A DNA stretch of 64,000 nt from the NCBI RefSeq assembly GCF_029892425.1, contig NZ_JARXWB010000010.1, forward strand, positions 182,063 to 246,062, given 5' to 3'. This document shows, one piece after another, positions 45,001-53,600 of the stretch (position 1 is its first letter; every line of letters begins with the position of its first letter). The notes beneath the pieces are model-generated. The model was not told the DNA's origin. It searched no databases and saw only the letters and a list, made by a program, of their open reading frames with translations. Both the position numbers and the translations under genes were made by a program. This DNA is from Bradyrhizobium sp. BR13661. Lineage in GTDB: Bacteria; Pseudomonadota; Alphaproteobacteria; Rhizobiales; Xanthobacteraceae.

Positions 45001-45497
45001 AAGCGCGCGAGCGACTGCTGACCTCATTCGAGGTCGTCAACAACCACTTCAAGCGTCTGTTCGTCGAGCTGTTCGGCGGCGGCGAAGCCGCGCTGCATCT
45101 GATCGAGAGCGATGATCCGCTGGAGGCCGGCCTCGAAATCATCGCAAAACCCCCGGGCAAGAAGCCGCAGACGCTGTCGCTGCTCTCGGGCGGCGAGCAG
45201 GCGCTGACCGCGATGGCGCTGATCTTCGCGGTGTTCTTGACCAACCCCTCGCCGATCTGCGTGCTCGACGAAGTCGACGCGCCGCTCGACGACCATAACG
45301 TCGAACGGTACTGCAACCTCTTGCACGAGATGACCAGCTCGACCGACACCCGCTTCATCATCATCACGCACAATCCGATCACGATGGCGCGGATGAACCG
45401 CCTGTTCGGCGTCACCATGGCCGAGCGCGGCGTCTCCCAGCTCGTCTCGGTAAGCCTGTCAGAGGCGGTGGACATTCTCGACCAGAACGTGGCTTAA
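42033..45497 (+). CDS. smc: Chromosome segregation protein SMC
   Basis: 1154 residues. Walker A GPNGCGKSN (31-39) in the N-terminal head; long coiled coils (about 165-500 and 660-1000) flank a hinge near 500-640 (LWPPIIDGITVDKGFEKAIG). The C-terminal head has the ABC signature LSGGEQALTAMA and Walker B ICVLDEVDAPLDDHN. It forms a ring dimer with ScpA/ScpB to organise and segregate chromosomes. The ATG at 42033 is preferred to a GTG two codons before; no strong RBS. A GANTC cluster lies upstream. Confidence 0.97.
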   Translation: MKITRLRLHGFKSFVEPTDFVIEPGLTGVVGPNGCGKSNLVEALRWAMGETSYKSLRAADMDAVIFAGSGNRPARNHAEVTMTIDNADRTAPAAMNDSQLLEISRRIEREAGSVYRINGRDVRARDVQILFADAATGARSPALVHQGKIGEIIQAKPEQRRRVLEDAAGVAGLHARRHEAELRLKAAETNLTRVEDVIGQLAGQMEGLKKQARQAVRYREVAAKVRKAEATLFHLRWIGAHADVNESGQTHDLAVREMAERTQHQAEAARIQAIRAAEMPALRDAEARAAAGLQRLTNARELLDREEERAKERVAELERRLAQFEGDISRAQQQTMDADVALQRLDTEDAELKEEIKSRVEKRSGVDERVAEAEAVLTETEQQFAELTTALADLTAKRNQLEANVRTHRDKLARLDQEIANVTAEEQKLAAETGGFGDLDELTAAVETAEQTLAASEAAAQASEAAHVAARQTLESSRSPLVEADKRVQRLDTEARTISKIVNGETKNLWPPIIDGITVDKGFEKAIGAALGDDLDAPIDPSAPMRWTNVGHTEGDPELPEGVTPLANHVQAPAELTRRLAQIGVVPRERGAELVSQLKTGQRLVSPEGDVWRWDGFVAAAHAPTGAARRLAERARLVDIENELEQARIDAQIKRQALENAESELQMAASTEGASREAMRAAQRELNVARERHAAAEREISRHAARKATLSEAHSRLAADRAEAEAAYEYAEAGISELPSSEDTETRLAAVRSDIENHRRIAAQVRAEAQALAREAELADRRVQAILAERTEWQNRKESAASHIDTIQARIAELTIERSELENAPAVFAEKRSALITEIEYAENDRRMAADALATAETAMAETDRVAKLTLEALSSSREATARAEERMEGARRRLEDIEREIRDMLEVEPQAVAGLAEIEPGAELPPLHDIEEDLEKMRRDRERLGAVNLRAEEELREVETQHTGLVTERDDLVEAIKRLRQGIQSLNKEARERLLTSFEVVNNHFKRLFVELFGGGEAALHLIESDDPLEAGLEIIAKPPGKKPQTLSLLSGGEQALTAMALIFAVFLTNPSPICVLDEVDAPLDDHNVERYCNLLHEMTSSTDTRFIIITHNPITMARMNRLFGVTMAERGVSQLVSVSLSEAVDILDQNVA

Positions 45498-45508
45498 GAA
45501 GATTGACC

Positions 45509-45599
45509 GTCATTCCGGGGCGATGCGCAGCATCGAACCCGGAATCTCGAGCTACAATCTCTAGATTCCGGGTTCGCACCTTGCGCGCCCCGGAATGAC
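45509..45599. repeat. Palindromic intergenic repeat, family A
   Basis: GTCATTCCGGGGC...GCCCCGGAATGAC ends as at 1886..1986; inside CCCGGAATCTCGAG and CTAGATTCCGGG form a second dyad. It fills the gap between smc and the Rsm22-family gene, whose ribosome-binding site GAGG starts three bases beyond the repeat end. Confidence 0.88.
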
Positions 45600-45611
45600 G
45601 CGAGGTTGTTG

Positions 45612-46589
45612 ATGATCTCACCCACTCTCCCCGCCGAACTGAAAGCCGCCCTCGACGCCAGGCTGCAGGGCTTTTCACGCACTGACGCCGCGCAGCGTTC
45701 GCAGAAGATCTCGACAACCTATCGCGCCGGCGGCGGCTCTGGCACGATCAAGTCCGAAGCCGACGCGCTCGCCTATGCGCTGGCGCGCATGCCGGCGACC
45801 TATGCCGCCGTCGTCGCAAGCCTGAGCGCGCTTGCCGAGATCGCGCCGGACTTCGCTCCGGAAACGTTGCTCGACGTCGGCGCGGGCCCGGGCACAGCCA
45901 GTTGGGCCGCAGCCGAGGCCTTCTCCTCGCTGCAGGATTTCACCCTGCTCGATGCCAATGCCACGCTGAGCCGGCTCGCGCTCGAGCTTGCACGCGACAG
46001 CACGCGTTTAGCCGATTGCCGCTACCTGCCCGGCGATGCCGCCACCAACCTCGCCGAAGTCTCGCAAGCCGATCTCGTCGTCGCAAGCTACATCATCGGC
46101 GAGCTCGCGGAGAGCGAACAGCGCAAGCTCGCGGAGACCATGTGGGCGAAAGCACGCCACGCGCTGGTCGTGATCGAGCCAGGCACGCCCGCCGGCTATG
46201 CCCGCATCCTCGCGCTGCGCCAGCAGCTGATCGGATTGGGCGCTTTCGTCGCCGCGCCCTGCCCGCATGAAAGGCCCTGCCCGCTCGCCGCGCCCGACTG
46301 GTGCCATTTCAACCAGCGCCTGCCACGCTCCCAGGCGCACCGCCAGATCAAGGGCGCCGAGGTGCCGTTCGAAGACGAGCGCTTCATCTACGTCGCCCTG
46401 ACCCGCATGCCGCCGGCGACCCGCGCCGCACGCGTGCTGGCGCCTCCGGATGTCGGCAAGGCCGAGATCACGGCAAAGCTCTGCACCAAGGACGGCGTCG
46501 AACTCGCCAGGGTCCCGCGACGAGACAAGGCCGCTTATGCAAGCGCCCGGCGCTGGCGCTGGGGCGATGCCGTCCTGTCCGAAAGTTAA
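45612..46589 (+). CDS. Rsm22-family small ribosomal subunit methyltransferase-like protein
   Basis: 325 residues. SAM-binding fold: TLLDVGAGPGTASWAAAEAF with the GxGxG loop, then TLLDANATLSRLA and DLVVASYIIGEL. The C-terminal part carries a Cys cluster, CPHERPCPLAAPDWCHF, and then QIKGAEVPFEDERFIYVAL, matching the Rsm22/METTL17 group, whose mitochondrial members bind an Fe-S cluster and help assemble the small ribosomal subunit. Catalytic activity is uncertain. GAGG stands six bases before the ATG, preceded by two TTG codons in frame. Confidence 0.88.
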   Translation: MISPTLPAELKAALDARLQGFSRTDAAQRSQKISTTYRAGGGSGTIKSEADALAYALARMPATYAAVVASLSALAEIAPDFAPETLLDVGAGPGTASWAAAEAFSSLQDFTLLDANATLSRLALELARDSTRLADCRYLPGDAATNLAEVSQADLVVASYIIGELAESEQRKLAETMWAKARHALVVIEPGTPAGYARILALRQQLIGLGAFVAAPCPHERPCPLAAPDWCHFNQRLPRSQAHRQIKGAEVPFEDERFIYVALTRMPPATRAARVLAPPDVGKAEITAKLCTKDGVELARVPRRDKAAYASARRWRWGDAVLSES

Positions 46590-46723
46590 CCTCGCTTCCC
46601 GCTTTTCCCTTGAACTCGGTTGGTTCGTTATCCGACCAAGTCTTACCTTCCTCCGCGCGGGGCTCTTCCCCGGCTCCATTTTAGTTTAGGCTGTCCGCTC
46701 CAATTCCCTTTCAGGAGTCCTCC

Positions 46724-47284
46724 ATGTCGACCGGCTGGATCGTTCTCGGCGTCATCGTTGTCCTCGTGTTCTTGGCCTTCACCGCCTACAACCGGCTGGT
46801 GGCGCTCGGCCAACGCGTCGGCCAGGCCTTTGCCGACGTCGACGTACAGCTCAAGCAACGTCACGACCTGATCCCGAACCTGGTCGAGACGGTGAAGGGC
46901 TATGCCTCGCACGAGCGCGGCACGCTCGACGACGTCATCAAGGCGCGCAATTCGGCGATGTCGGCGCAGGGGCCGGCGCAAGTGTCCGCCGCGGAGAACC
47001 AGCTCTCCGGCGCGCTCGGCCGGCTGATCGCACTGTCGGAGGCCTATCCCGACCTCAAGGCCAACGCCAATTTCCAGCAGCTCGCATCCGAGCTCTCCGA
47101 CCTCGAAAACAAGATTGCGGCGAGCCGCCGTTTCTTCAACAACGCGGTCCAGGAATACAACACCGGCATCCAGCAGATGCCTGCCGCCCTATTCGCCGGC
47201 ATGTTCGGCTTCACCAAGAAGGACTTCTTCGATCTCGGCGCCAGCCGCACCGAGGTCGAGGCAGCCCCTCAGGTGAAATTCTGA
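46724..47284 (+). CDS. lemA: LemA family protein
   Basis: 186 residues. N-terminal membrane helix (GWIVLGVIVVLVFLAFTAYN), then the highly conserved LemA helix bundle: VDVQLKQRHDLIPNLVETVKGYA, LIALSEAYPDLKANANF and SRRFFNNAVQEYN. LemA proteins are membrane-anchored with a cytoplasmic or periplasmic four-helix bundle of unclear function. AGGAGT lies before the ATG. It is followed by an M48 protease gene 32 bp later, a very common pairing. Confidence 0.95.
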   Translation: MSTGWIVLGVIVVLVFLAFTAYNRLVALGQRVGQAFADVDVQLKQRHDLIPNLVETVKGYASHERGTLDDVIKARNSAMSAQGPAQVSAAENQLSGALGRLIALSEAYPDLKANANFQQLASELSDLENKIAASRRFFNNAVQEYNTGIQQMPAALFAGMFGFTKKDFFDLGASRTEVEAAPQVKF

Positions 47285-47316
47285 TCTGAGCTGACAGGCC
47301 GGCAGGGCAACGCGTC

Positions 47317-48561
47317 ATGGCCGCGTATGGTCTCTACACGCACATCGCCTCGAACAAGTTTCGTTCGATGCTGCTGCTCGCCGGCCTGTTCGCGCTGGTC
47401 TATGTGCTGGTCTTTGCCGGCGCGCTGGTCGCCGAAGTCGTCAGCAACGGCAATGAGACCGTCGCCTATTATCTGAACCGCGGCTTCCACGATCTCATCG
47501 TCGCCTTCCCCTTTGCGACGATCGCGGCTGTCGCCTGGATCATCATCGCCTATTTCTTCCACCAGTCGATGATCGACGCAGTGACAGGCGGCCATGACGT
47601 CACGCGACAGGAGGAGCCGCGGCTCTACAACTTGCTTGAGAATCTCTGCATCTCGCGCGGCATCACCATGCCGAAGCTCAAGATCATGGACTCTCCGGCC
47701 CTGAACGCCTTCGCGACCGGCCTCAACCCGCGGCAATATTCCGTCACCGTCACCACAGGCCTCCTGAAGGCGCTGAACGACCAGGAGATCGAGGCGGTGC
47801 TGGGTCACGAGCTTACCCACATCAAGAACGGCGACGTGCAACTGATGGTGGTCGCCGTGATCATCGCCGGCGTGGTCGGCTTCTTCGGCGAGTTATTCTT
47901 CCGCCTGTTCACCAATTTGAGCTGGAGCTCTGGCGGTGGATCGTGGTCGTCGGGGTCTTCCTCGTCGTCGCGGTCGTCCTCGTCGTCGAGCGACAGCAAG
48001 AACTCCGGCGGGGGCGCCATCATCGTCATCATCATCGCGGTCGTGCTCATCGTGGTGGCCTGGCTGGTCTCGCAGGTGGTCAAGCTCGCGCTGTCGCGCT
48101 CACGCGAGTATCTGGCCGATGCCGGCTCGGTCGAGTTGACGAAAGATCCTGATGCCATGATCTCGGCGTTGCGCAAGATCGAGGGCCGCGGCGAGTTGCC
48201 GGGCGCAACCTCCGCGGTGATGGAGCTGTGCCTGGACAATCCGCGCGAAGGCTTTTCCGATTTGTTCGCGACCCATCCTTCCGTGCAGTCTCGCGTCGAC
48301 GCGCTGGTCAAGTTTGCCGGCGGCCACGATCCCGGTCCGCTGCCGCCTCCGGCTGAAGAAACGGACCAGTCCGAGACGGACGCGCCCGAAGCACAGGCCG
48401 ATCCGCAGAATGCCCCTCCTCCGGTCCCGCATGGCCCGTGGAACGATGCAGGCAACCCGCCCGGCCCGCCGCCCTTACCCTCGCCGAGCCCTGCCGGAAC
48501 TGCACCGGGCAATCCGCTGGGGCCGCTGGGCAATCCCATAGGTCCTTGGGGCCGTCACTGA
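47317..48561 (+). CDS. M48 family membrane metalloprotease with serine-rich insert
   Basis: 414 residues. Two N-terminal membrane spans (about 17-42 and 62-82), then zinc motif HELTH at 164-168 in VLGHELTHIKNGDVQ, two further spans (about 172-200 and 233-252) and the third ligand region SREYLADAGSVEL. Family: HtpX/M48, inner-membrane quality-control proteases. A Ser/Gly stretch of about 27 residues (204-231) separates the third and fourth spans, and the last 75 residues are proline-rich. Operon partner of lemA. Confidence 0.93.
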   Translation: MAAYGLYTHIASNKFRSMLLLAGLFALVYVLVFAGALVAEVVSNGNETVAYYLNRGFHDLIVAFPFATIAAVAWIIIAYFFHQSMIDAVTGGHDVTRQEEPRLYNLLENLCISRGITMPKLKIMDSPALNAFATGLNPRQYSVTVTTGLLKALNDQEIEAVLGHELTHIKNGDVQLMVVAVIIAGVVGFFGELFFRLFTNLSWSSGGGSWSSGSSSSSRSSSSSSDSKNSGGGAIIVIIIAVVLIVVAWLVSQVVKLALSRSREYLADAGSVELTKDPDAMISALRKIEGRGELPGATSAVMELCLDNPREGFSDLFATHPSVQSRVDALVKFAGGHDPGPLPPPAEETDQSETDAPEAQADPQNAPPPVPHGPWNDAGNPPGPPPLPSPSPAGTAPGNPLGPLGNPIGPWGRH

Positions 48562-48769
48562 GCGTGCCATCCGCTGCGCTTTGGGCTGGTTTCACGGCGT
48601 CCGGGAAAAAACCTCGGGAATTGCCCCAACCGAAGCCTGCGGAATTGAATTCTCCCTTGTTTCTGCCATGTTCGCGCCCAACAGCAGACTCGGGACTATC
48701 CTTGAGACATCGATTTGGGGCCCGGTCGATTGCGACCTCGCGATCGGGGGCGCGCGTGAGGGGACAGCA

Positions 48770-49522
48770 ATGGCAAAGCCGGCAGTGGTTGTGGTGGGCG
48801 CGGACAAGGGCGGGGTCGGCAAGACCACGGTGTCGCGCACGTTGCTCGATTATTTCTCCGCCAACAACGTGCCGACGCGCGCGTTCGATACGGAATCGCC
48901 GCGGGGAACGTTGAAGCGCTTCCACCCTGACATCACCGAAATCGTCGACATGACGACAACGGCCGATCAAATGAAGATCTTCGATACGCTCAATGCGACA
49001 AGCCCGTCGGTGACCGTGATCGACGTCCGCGCCGGTCTGCTCTCGCCGGCTCTGGCCTCGCTGCGCGACATCGGCTTCCTCGACGCCGCCAAGGCCGGCC
49101 AGATTACCTTTGCGGTATTCCACATCCTCGGACCCTCGATCGCCTCGCTGGACGAGATCGCCGAGACCGCGAACTTCATGTCCGGTGCAAAATATTTCCT
49201 GGTGAAGAACTTCATCAACGACACCCAGTTCTTCCAATGGGACCAGGCGACCTACAATTCGTATTTCCACCGCATCAAGGATGCGACCGAGCTGACCATC
49301 CCGAAGCTCAACGAAATGGCCTATGAGCAGGTCGAGGTCTCCTCGGTCCCGTTCCTGAAATTCGTCGCCAACAAGGGCATCCACGACGAGGCCGCAAACT
49401 ACTCCTTCGTGCTGCGCGGCTATGTCCGGCACTGGCTCGCCAATGTCTGGAGCGAGTTCGACCGCATCCGCCTGACCGACATCGTCGGTTCGAAGCCGGT
49501 GCCCCGCAACAGCGAAAAATAG
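48770..49522 (+). CDS. ParA/MinD-like P-loop ATPase, uncharacterised
   Basis: 250 residues. Deviant Walker A GADKGGVGKTTVSRTLLDYF at the N-terminus (lysine in KGG is the dimer signature), then TRAFDTESPRGTLKRFHPD and SVTVIDVRAGLLSPAL as Walker B. Later segments (SGAKYFLVKNFINDTQFFQ, AANYSFVLRGYVRHWLANVW) resemble no partition protein I know. It should dimerise and hydrolyse ATP, and is soluble. GAGGGG before the ATG at 48770 decides the start against a frame open since 48581. A second P-loop gene follows 59 bp later. Confidence 0.85.
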   Translation: MAKPAVVVVGADKGGVGKTTVSRTLLDYFSANNVPTRAFDTESPRGTLKRFHPDITEIVDMTTTADQMKIFDTLNATSPSVTVIDVRAGLLSPALASLRDIGFLDAAKAGQITFAVFHILGPSIASLDEIAETANFMSGAKYFLVKNFINDTQFFQWDQATYNSYFHRIKDATELTIPKLNEMAYEQVEVSSVPFLKFVANKGIHDEAANYSFVLRGYVRHWLANVWSEFDRIRLTDIVGSKPVPRNSEK

Positions 49523-49581
49523 TTGCGCAAGCGAGGCGGATACGGCTGGATTGGGCGGTGAGTTCGCTCAGATAATGGCTG

Positions 49582-50250
49582 ATGCCCGCGACGCCCCTCT
49601 ACATCATCTGCTCGCCCCGCCCGCAGGTCGGCAAGACGCTGCTGGCGCGGCTGCTGACGGAATTCCTGCTGCTCAAGAACGGCAACGTCGCAGCCTTCGA
49701 CGTCAATCTGAAGGAGCCGTCGCTGCTCGATTACCTGCCGAAGGTGACCGAGACCGCCGATGTGATCGACACCTACGGCAAGATGCAGCTGATGGACCGC
49801 GTGATCGTCGATGACGGGCTCGCCAAGGTCATCGACCTCGGCTTCCACGCCTTCGACGAGTTCTTCAAGATGACCGACGAGATCGGCCTGCTGAAGGAAG
49901 CAGCGCGCCGGCATGTCGCACCACAGATCCTGTTCGTGGCCGACACCGACCGCGTCTCGGCCCGCGCCCACGAGATGCTGCGCCAGCAGATCCCGCGGAT
50001 GAACCTGATCACCGTCGACAATGAATTCATCATCCGCGGCGAACTGCCGCCCGCGATGGAAGGCGGCCGGCTGTTCCGCCTGCCGGCACTGCCGGGCTTC
50101 CTCAAGACCTATATCGACCGCCTGAACTTCTCCTTCACCGGCTATCTGCGCCAGGAGAAGGACTCCTCGACCGAGCTGCACCAGTGGATCCGGCGCAATT
50201 ACCTCGCCTTCCGCGAGCTCGAGCTCAGCCTGATCCTGCAGCGGTCTTGA
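49582..50250 (+). CDS. Second P-loop ATPase, uncharacterised
   Basis: 222 residues. The Walker A is minimal: IICSPRPQVGKTLLARLLTEF, lacking the KGG lysine of the upstream ATPase; NVAAFDVNLKEPSLLDYLPK follows as the switch region, and DGLAKVIDLGFHAFDEFFKM and APQILFVADTDRVSARAHEM lie behind. The C-terminal part (SFTGYLRQEKDSSTELHQWI) is distinct. Weak RBS at the ATG; the same strand and short gap argue for co-expression with the 48770 gene. No named family recognised. Confidence 0.8.
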   Translation: MPATPLYIICSPRPQVGKTLLARLLTEFLLLKNGNVAAFDVNLKEPSLLDYLPKVTETADVIDTYGKMQLMDRVIVDDGLAKVIDLGFHAFDEFFKMTDEIGLLKEAARRHVAPQILFVADTDRVSARAHEMLRQQIPRMNLITVDNEFIIRGELPPAMEGGRLFRLPALPGFLKTYIDRLNFSFTGYLRQEKDSSTELHQWIRRNYLAFRELELSLILQRS

Positions 50251-50333
50251 ATAATTTATCCGGGTAATATTGACGGGCGGCGGGCCATCCGCTACCGAGG
50301 CTGCGCAACAGCCTCCCCAGCAAGGCCCTCCCC

Positions 50334-50666
50334 ATGAGCACCGACCGGAAAGCAGCCATCGCCGCCTACAAGGAGCGAAAGACCATTGCGGGCGTTTTCG
50401 TCGTCCGCTGTGCGGCCTCCGGCGAGGCCTGGGTCGGCCAGGCCCCGAACCTCGAGACCATCCAGAACCGCACCTGGTTCACCCTGCGCCAGGGCGGGCA
50501 TCCCTGCCGCAGCCTCCAGGCCGCCTGGAACGCCCATGGCGAGGCCGGCCTGACGCTTGCTGAATGCGAGCGGCTGGAGGATGAGGAGATGGACTACGTC
50601 CGGAACGCGCTGCTGAAGGAGCGCGTGGCGCATTGGCGGGTGGAGCTGAAGGCCGAGGCGATCTGA
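50334..50666 (+). CDS. GIY-YIG superfamily small protein
   Basis: 110 residues. TIAGVFVVRCAASGEAWVGQAPNLETIQNR is a GIY-YIG-like module in which the usual YIG is replaced by WVG, followed by FTLRQGGHPCRSLQAAWNAHG; a short helical C-terminus ends it. GIY-YIG domains cut DNA or RNA, but with altered motifs catalysis is doubtful. It is one of the stand-alone versions common in Rhizobiales. Convergent with apt. Confidence 0.8.
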   Translation: MSTDRKAAIAAYKERKTIAGVFVVRCAASGEAWVGQAPNLETIQNRTWFTLRQGGHPCRSLQAAWNAHGEAGLTLAECERLEDEEMDYVRNALLKERVAHWRVELKAEAI

Positions 50667-50685
50667 CGATCGCCGTCCCGGCCGT

Positions 50686-51225
<540 letters not shown>

Positions 51226-51234
51226 TGGTGCCTC

Positions 51235-53400
51235 TCAATTGACCGGCGCATCCAGCCGGAACGCATTCTCGACAATCTTCAAGCCCACCTCGCCACCGAG
51301 CGACATCAGCGACTCCGGGTGGAATTGCACGCCGGCGACCGGCAGGGTCTTGTGCTCCAGGGCCATGGCGACGCCGTCCTCGGTGCTGGCGGTGACGTTG
51401 AGCACGTCAGGCATACTCTCACGCTCGACGAAGAGCGAATGATAGCGGCCGATCACGATCTCGTTCGGCAGATTGCGCATCAGGCGCCCGCCCCGGACCT
51501 GCACCCGCGAGGGCCTTCCGTGCGCGGGATGGGTGAGCTGGCCGAGCTCGCCGCCGAAATATTCGCCGATCGCCTGCACGCCGAGACAGACGCCGAACAC
51601 CGGCAGCTTGTACTCGAGCGCCGCGCCAATCGTTGTCTTGATCCCGAAATCCTCCGGCCGGCCCGGACCGGGCGACAGCACCAGCAAATCCCACCTCTTC
51701 TGCTTGAGCATGTCGAGCGCATGCACATAGCGGACCACGGTGACGCTGGCGCCGACCTGGCGGAAATAGTCAGCCAGCATATGAACGAAGCTGTCGTCGT
51801 GGTCGATCAGCAGCACGCGCTTGCCCGAACCGGTGGCATCGGGCGCAAAGGCCGACAGCGGCTTCGGCGGATCGCCGCGCAGCGCCTGGAACAGGGCTGC
51901 GGCCTTGACCTGGCATTCGCGGTCTTCCGCGGCCGGATCAGAATCAAACAGACAGGTGGCGCCGACGCGCACCTCGGCGAGACCGTCCTTCATGCGGATG
52001 GTGCGGATGGTGAGGCCGGTGTTGATGCTGCCGTCAAAGTTCACCGCGCCGATCGCGCCGGCATACCAGCGCCGCGGCGACCGCTCGTGATCCTCGACGA
52101 ACTGCATCGCCCAAAGCTTTGGCGCGCCTGTCACGGTGACGGCCCAGGCATGGGTGAGGAAGGCGTCGAGCGCGTCGAAGCCGGGACGCAGCATGCCCTC
52201 GACATGGTCGACGGTGTGGAACAGCTTTGAGTAGGTCTCGATCTGCCGCCGCGCCAGCACCTTGATCGTGCCGGGCACGCAGACGCGCGCCTTGTCGTTG
52301 CGATCGACGTCGGTGCACATGTTGAGCTCGAACTCGTCCTTCTCCGAGTTCAGGAGCTGGCGGATCTGCTCGGCATCGCCGATCGCATCGGTGCCGCGCG
52401 CGATCGTGCCCGAGATCGGGCAAGTCTCGACGCGGCGTCCGTCGGAGCGCACGAACATTTCCGGCGAGGCCGACACAAGGAATTCGCCCTCGCCGAGATT
52501 CATCAGCGCGCCATAGGGCGACGGGTTGATGACGCAGAGGCGCTGGAACACTTCGGCAGGCGAGCGGTCGCAGGGCTCGGCGAAGAGCTGGCCCGGCACG
52601 GCCTCGAACAGATCACCACGGGCGAAGGCCGCGCGCGCGGTCTCGACGGTGGCCTGATATTCGCCCGGCGCGTGGTCGGCAAAGCCCTGGCGCCCCGTCT
52701 TCACATAGGGGCTATCGGCCGTCTCGCGCGGCAGGCCTTCGGTCGATTTGCCCTTCCAGGCAAAATCATAGCTGAGCACGACGCCGCGCCCCGTCGCGCG
52801 GTCATAGGCCAGCAGGCGATCCGGGACGTAGAGCACGATGTCGCGCTGGTCTTGCTCGCGCGCACGCTTCTGCACGAGGTCCTCGATCTGGAAGACGAGA
52901 TCGTAGGCGAAGGCGCCGAACAGGCCGAGCAGCCCGTCGTCATTGGCGGAGAAGGCAGCGACGAGATCGCGCACCAGCGACATCACGCTGGCGCGGCGCG
53001 TGCGCTGGTCCTCTTCGATCGGCGCATCGCCGCGGATGATGTGGCCGGACAGACGCGACGTGGTCTTCTCGGAGATCACGACACAGGGCTGGCGCAAGAC
53101 GTCAGCCAGGAAGGCGATCAGCACCTGCCCGCGTTCGTTCAGCGCTTCCAGCTTGAAATTGACGCCGGTAGTTTCGAGCTTGAGCGGCGGATCGGAGAAG
53201 CCGAGGTCAAAACTCTCGTAGCGGCCCGGCACGGTCGTGCCCGAGGACAGCACCACGCCGCGGCGGCGATCGAGCAGGTTGATGAGATCGTCGAGCCGGT
53301 CGGCGTGACCGGTAAATTGCTCAGCTACGCGCGTGATCGCGAGACCGCCGCGGGTGACGTAGTCGCTTCTGGGCGGGAGGGCAAAGACTGTCCTGTTCAT
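51235..53400 (-). CDS. trpE(G): Fused anthranilate synthase TrpE(G)
   Basis: 721 residues. About 1-510 is component I: VCVINPSPYGALMNLGEGEF-like chorismate-binding segment (CVINPSPYGALMN), CPISGTIARGTDAIGDAEQI and VGATCLFDSD. About 525-721 is the glutamine amidotransferase: FGVCLGVQAIGEYFGG with the nucleophilic Cys, and VQFHPESLMS with the His/Glu pair. It makes anthranilate from chorismate and glutamine. The fusion is characteristic of rhizobia. The gene is governed by the attenuator at 53453..53563 and followed by apt. Confidence 0.97.
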   Translation of the reverse strand: MNRTVFALPPRSDYVTRGGLAITRVAEQFTGHADRLDDLINLLDRRRGVVLSSGTTVPGRYESFDLGFSDPPLKLETTGVNFKLEALNERGQVLIAFLADVLRQPCVVISEKTTSRLSGHIIRGDAPIEEDQRTRRASVMSLVRDLVAAFSANDDGLLGLFGAFAYDLVFQIEDLVQKRAREQDQRDIVLYVPDRLLAYDRATGRGVVLSYDFAWKGKSTEGLPRETADSPYVKTGRQGFADHAPGEYQATVETARAAFARGDLFEAVPGQLFAEPCDRSPAEVFQRLCVINPSPYGALMNLGEGEFLVSASPEMFVRSDGRRVETCPISGTIARGTDAIGDAEQIRQLLNSEKDEFELNMCTDVDRNDKARVCVPGTIKVLARRQIETYSKLFHTVDHVEGMLRPGFDALDAFLTHAWAVTVTGAPKLWAMQFVEDHERSPRRWYAGAIGAVNFDGSINTGLTIRTIRMKDGLAEVRVGATCLFDSDPAAEDRECQVKAAALFQALRGDPPKPLSAFAPDATGSGKRVLLIDHDDSFVHMLADYFRQVGASVTVVRYVHALDMLKQKRWDLLVLSPGPGRPEDFGIKTTIGAALEYKLPVFGVCLGVQAIGEYFGGELGQLTHPAHGRPSRVQVRGGRLMRNLPNEIVIGRYHSLFVERESMPDVLNVTASTEDGVAMALEHKTLPVAGVQFHPESLMSLGGEVGLKIVENAFRLDAPVN

Positions 53401-53452
53401 GTGGTCCTCTTACGAAACTTGCCGAGGGAACGCCACACAGGACAAACGAAAA

Positions 53453-53513
53453 GGCCGCCGCGCTGTGCTGGCGACCTCAGACGATTTTGGGAGAATAAAT
53501 CGCACCGGCCACC
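53453..53513 (-). terminator. Trp attenuator: terminator and antiterminator stems
   Basis: Terminator: GGTCGCC (53476-53470) pairs with GGCGGCC (53459-53453) and is followed by TTTTCGTT. Antiterminator: GGTGGCC (53513-53507) can pair with the same GGTCGCC, so the two exclude each other. A third stem pairs CACCTC at 53525-53520 with GAGGTG at 53515-53510. All are in the leader between trpL and trpE(G), on the minus strand. Confidence 0.85.
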
Positions 53514-53515
53514 TC

Positions 53516-53563
53516 TTAGGAGGTGCGCCACCAACGACGGAATGGGCGGGCTGCGGTGCTCAT
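53516..53563 (-). CDS. trpL: TrpL leader peptide
   Basis: 15-codon frame MSTAARPFRRWWRTS with tandem Trp codons (53533-53528) just before the attenuator stems. Ribosomes stalling at these codons when Trp-tRNA is scarce would cover the first stem strand and favour the antiterminator. An upstream in-frame ATG at 53581 exists, but a promoter at 53600-53571 would place transcription start exactly at the ATG at 53563, i.e. a leaderless mRNA, as I recall for the Sinorhizobium meliloti trpL. Too short for gene callers. Confidence 0.8.
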   Translation of the reverse strand: MSTAARPFRRWWRTS

Positions 53564-53570
53564 GGGGCGG

Positions 53571-53600
53571 ATACTCACCATGGCCCGGGGGCGACGTCAA
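53571..53600 (-). promoter_or_regulatory. Predicted trpL-trpE(G) promoter
   Basis: On the minus strand TTGACG (53600-53595), an 18-bp spacer and GAGTAT (53576-53571); seven bases further is the A of the trpL ATG. The -10 is weak, but geometry and position fit a leaderless start. Confidence 0.55.

Noticed and set aside
1886..45599. CRISPR array
   Set aside because: The repeats are single dispersed dyads of different families, with no regular spacer units and no cas genes.
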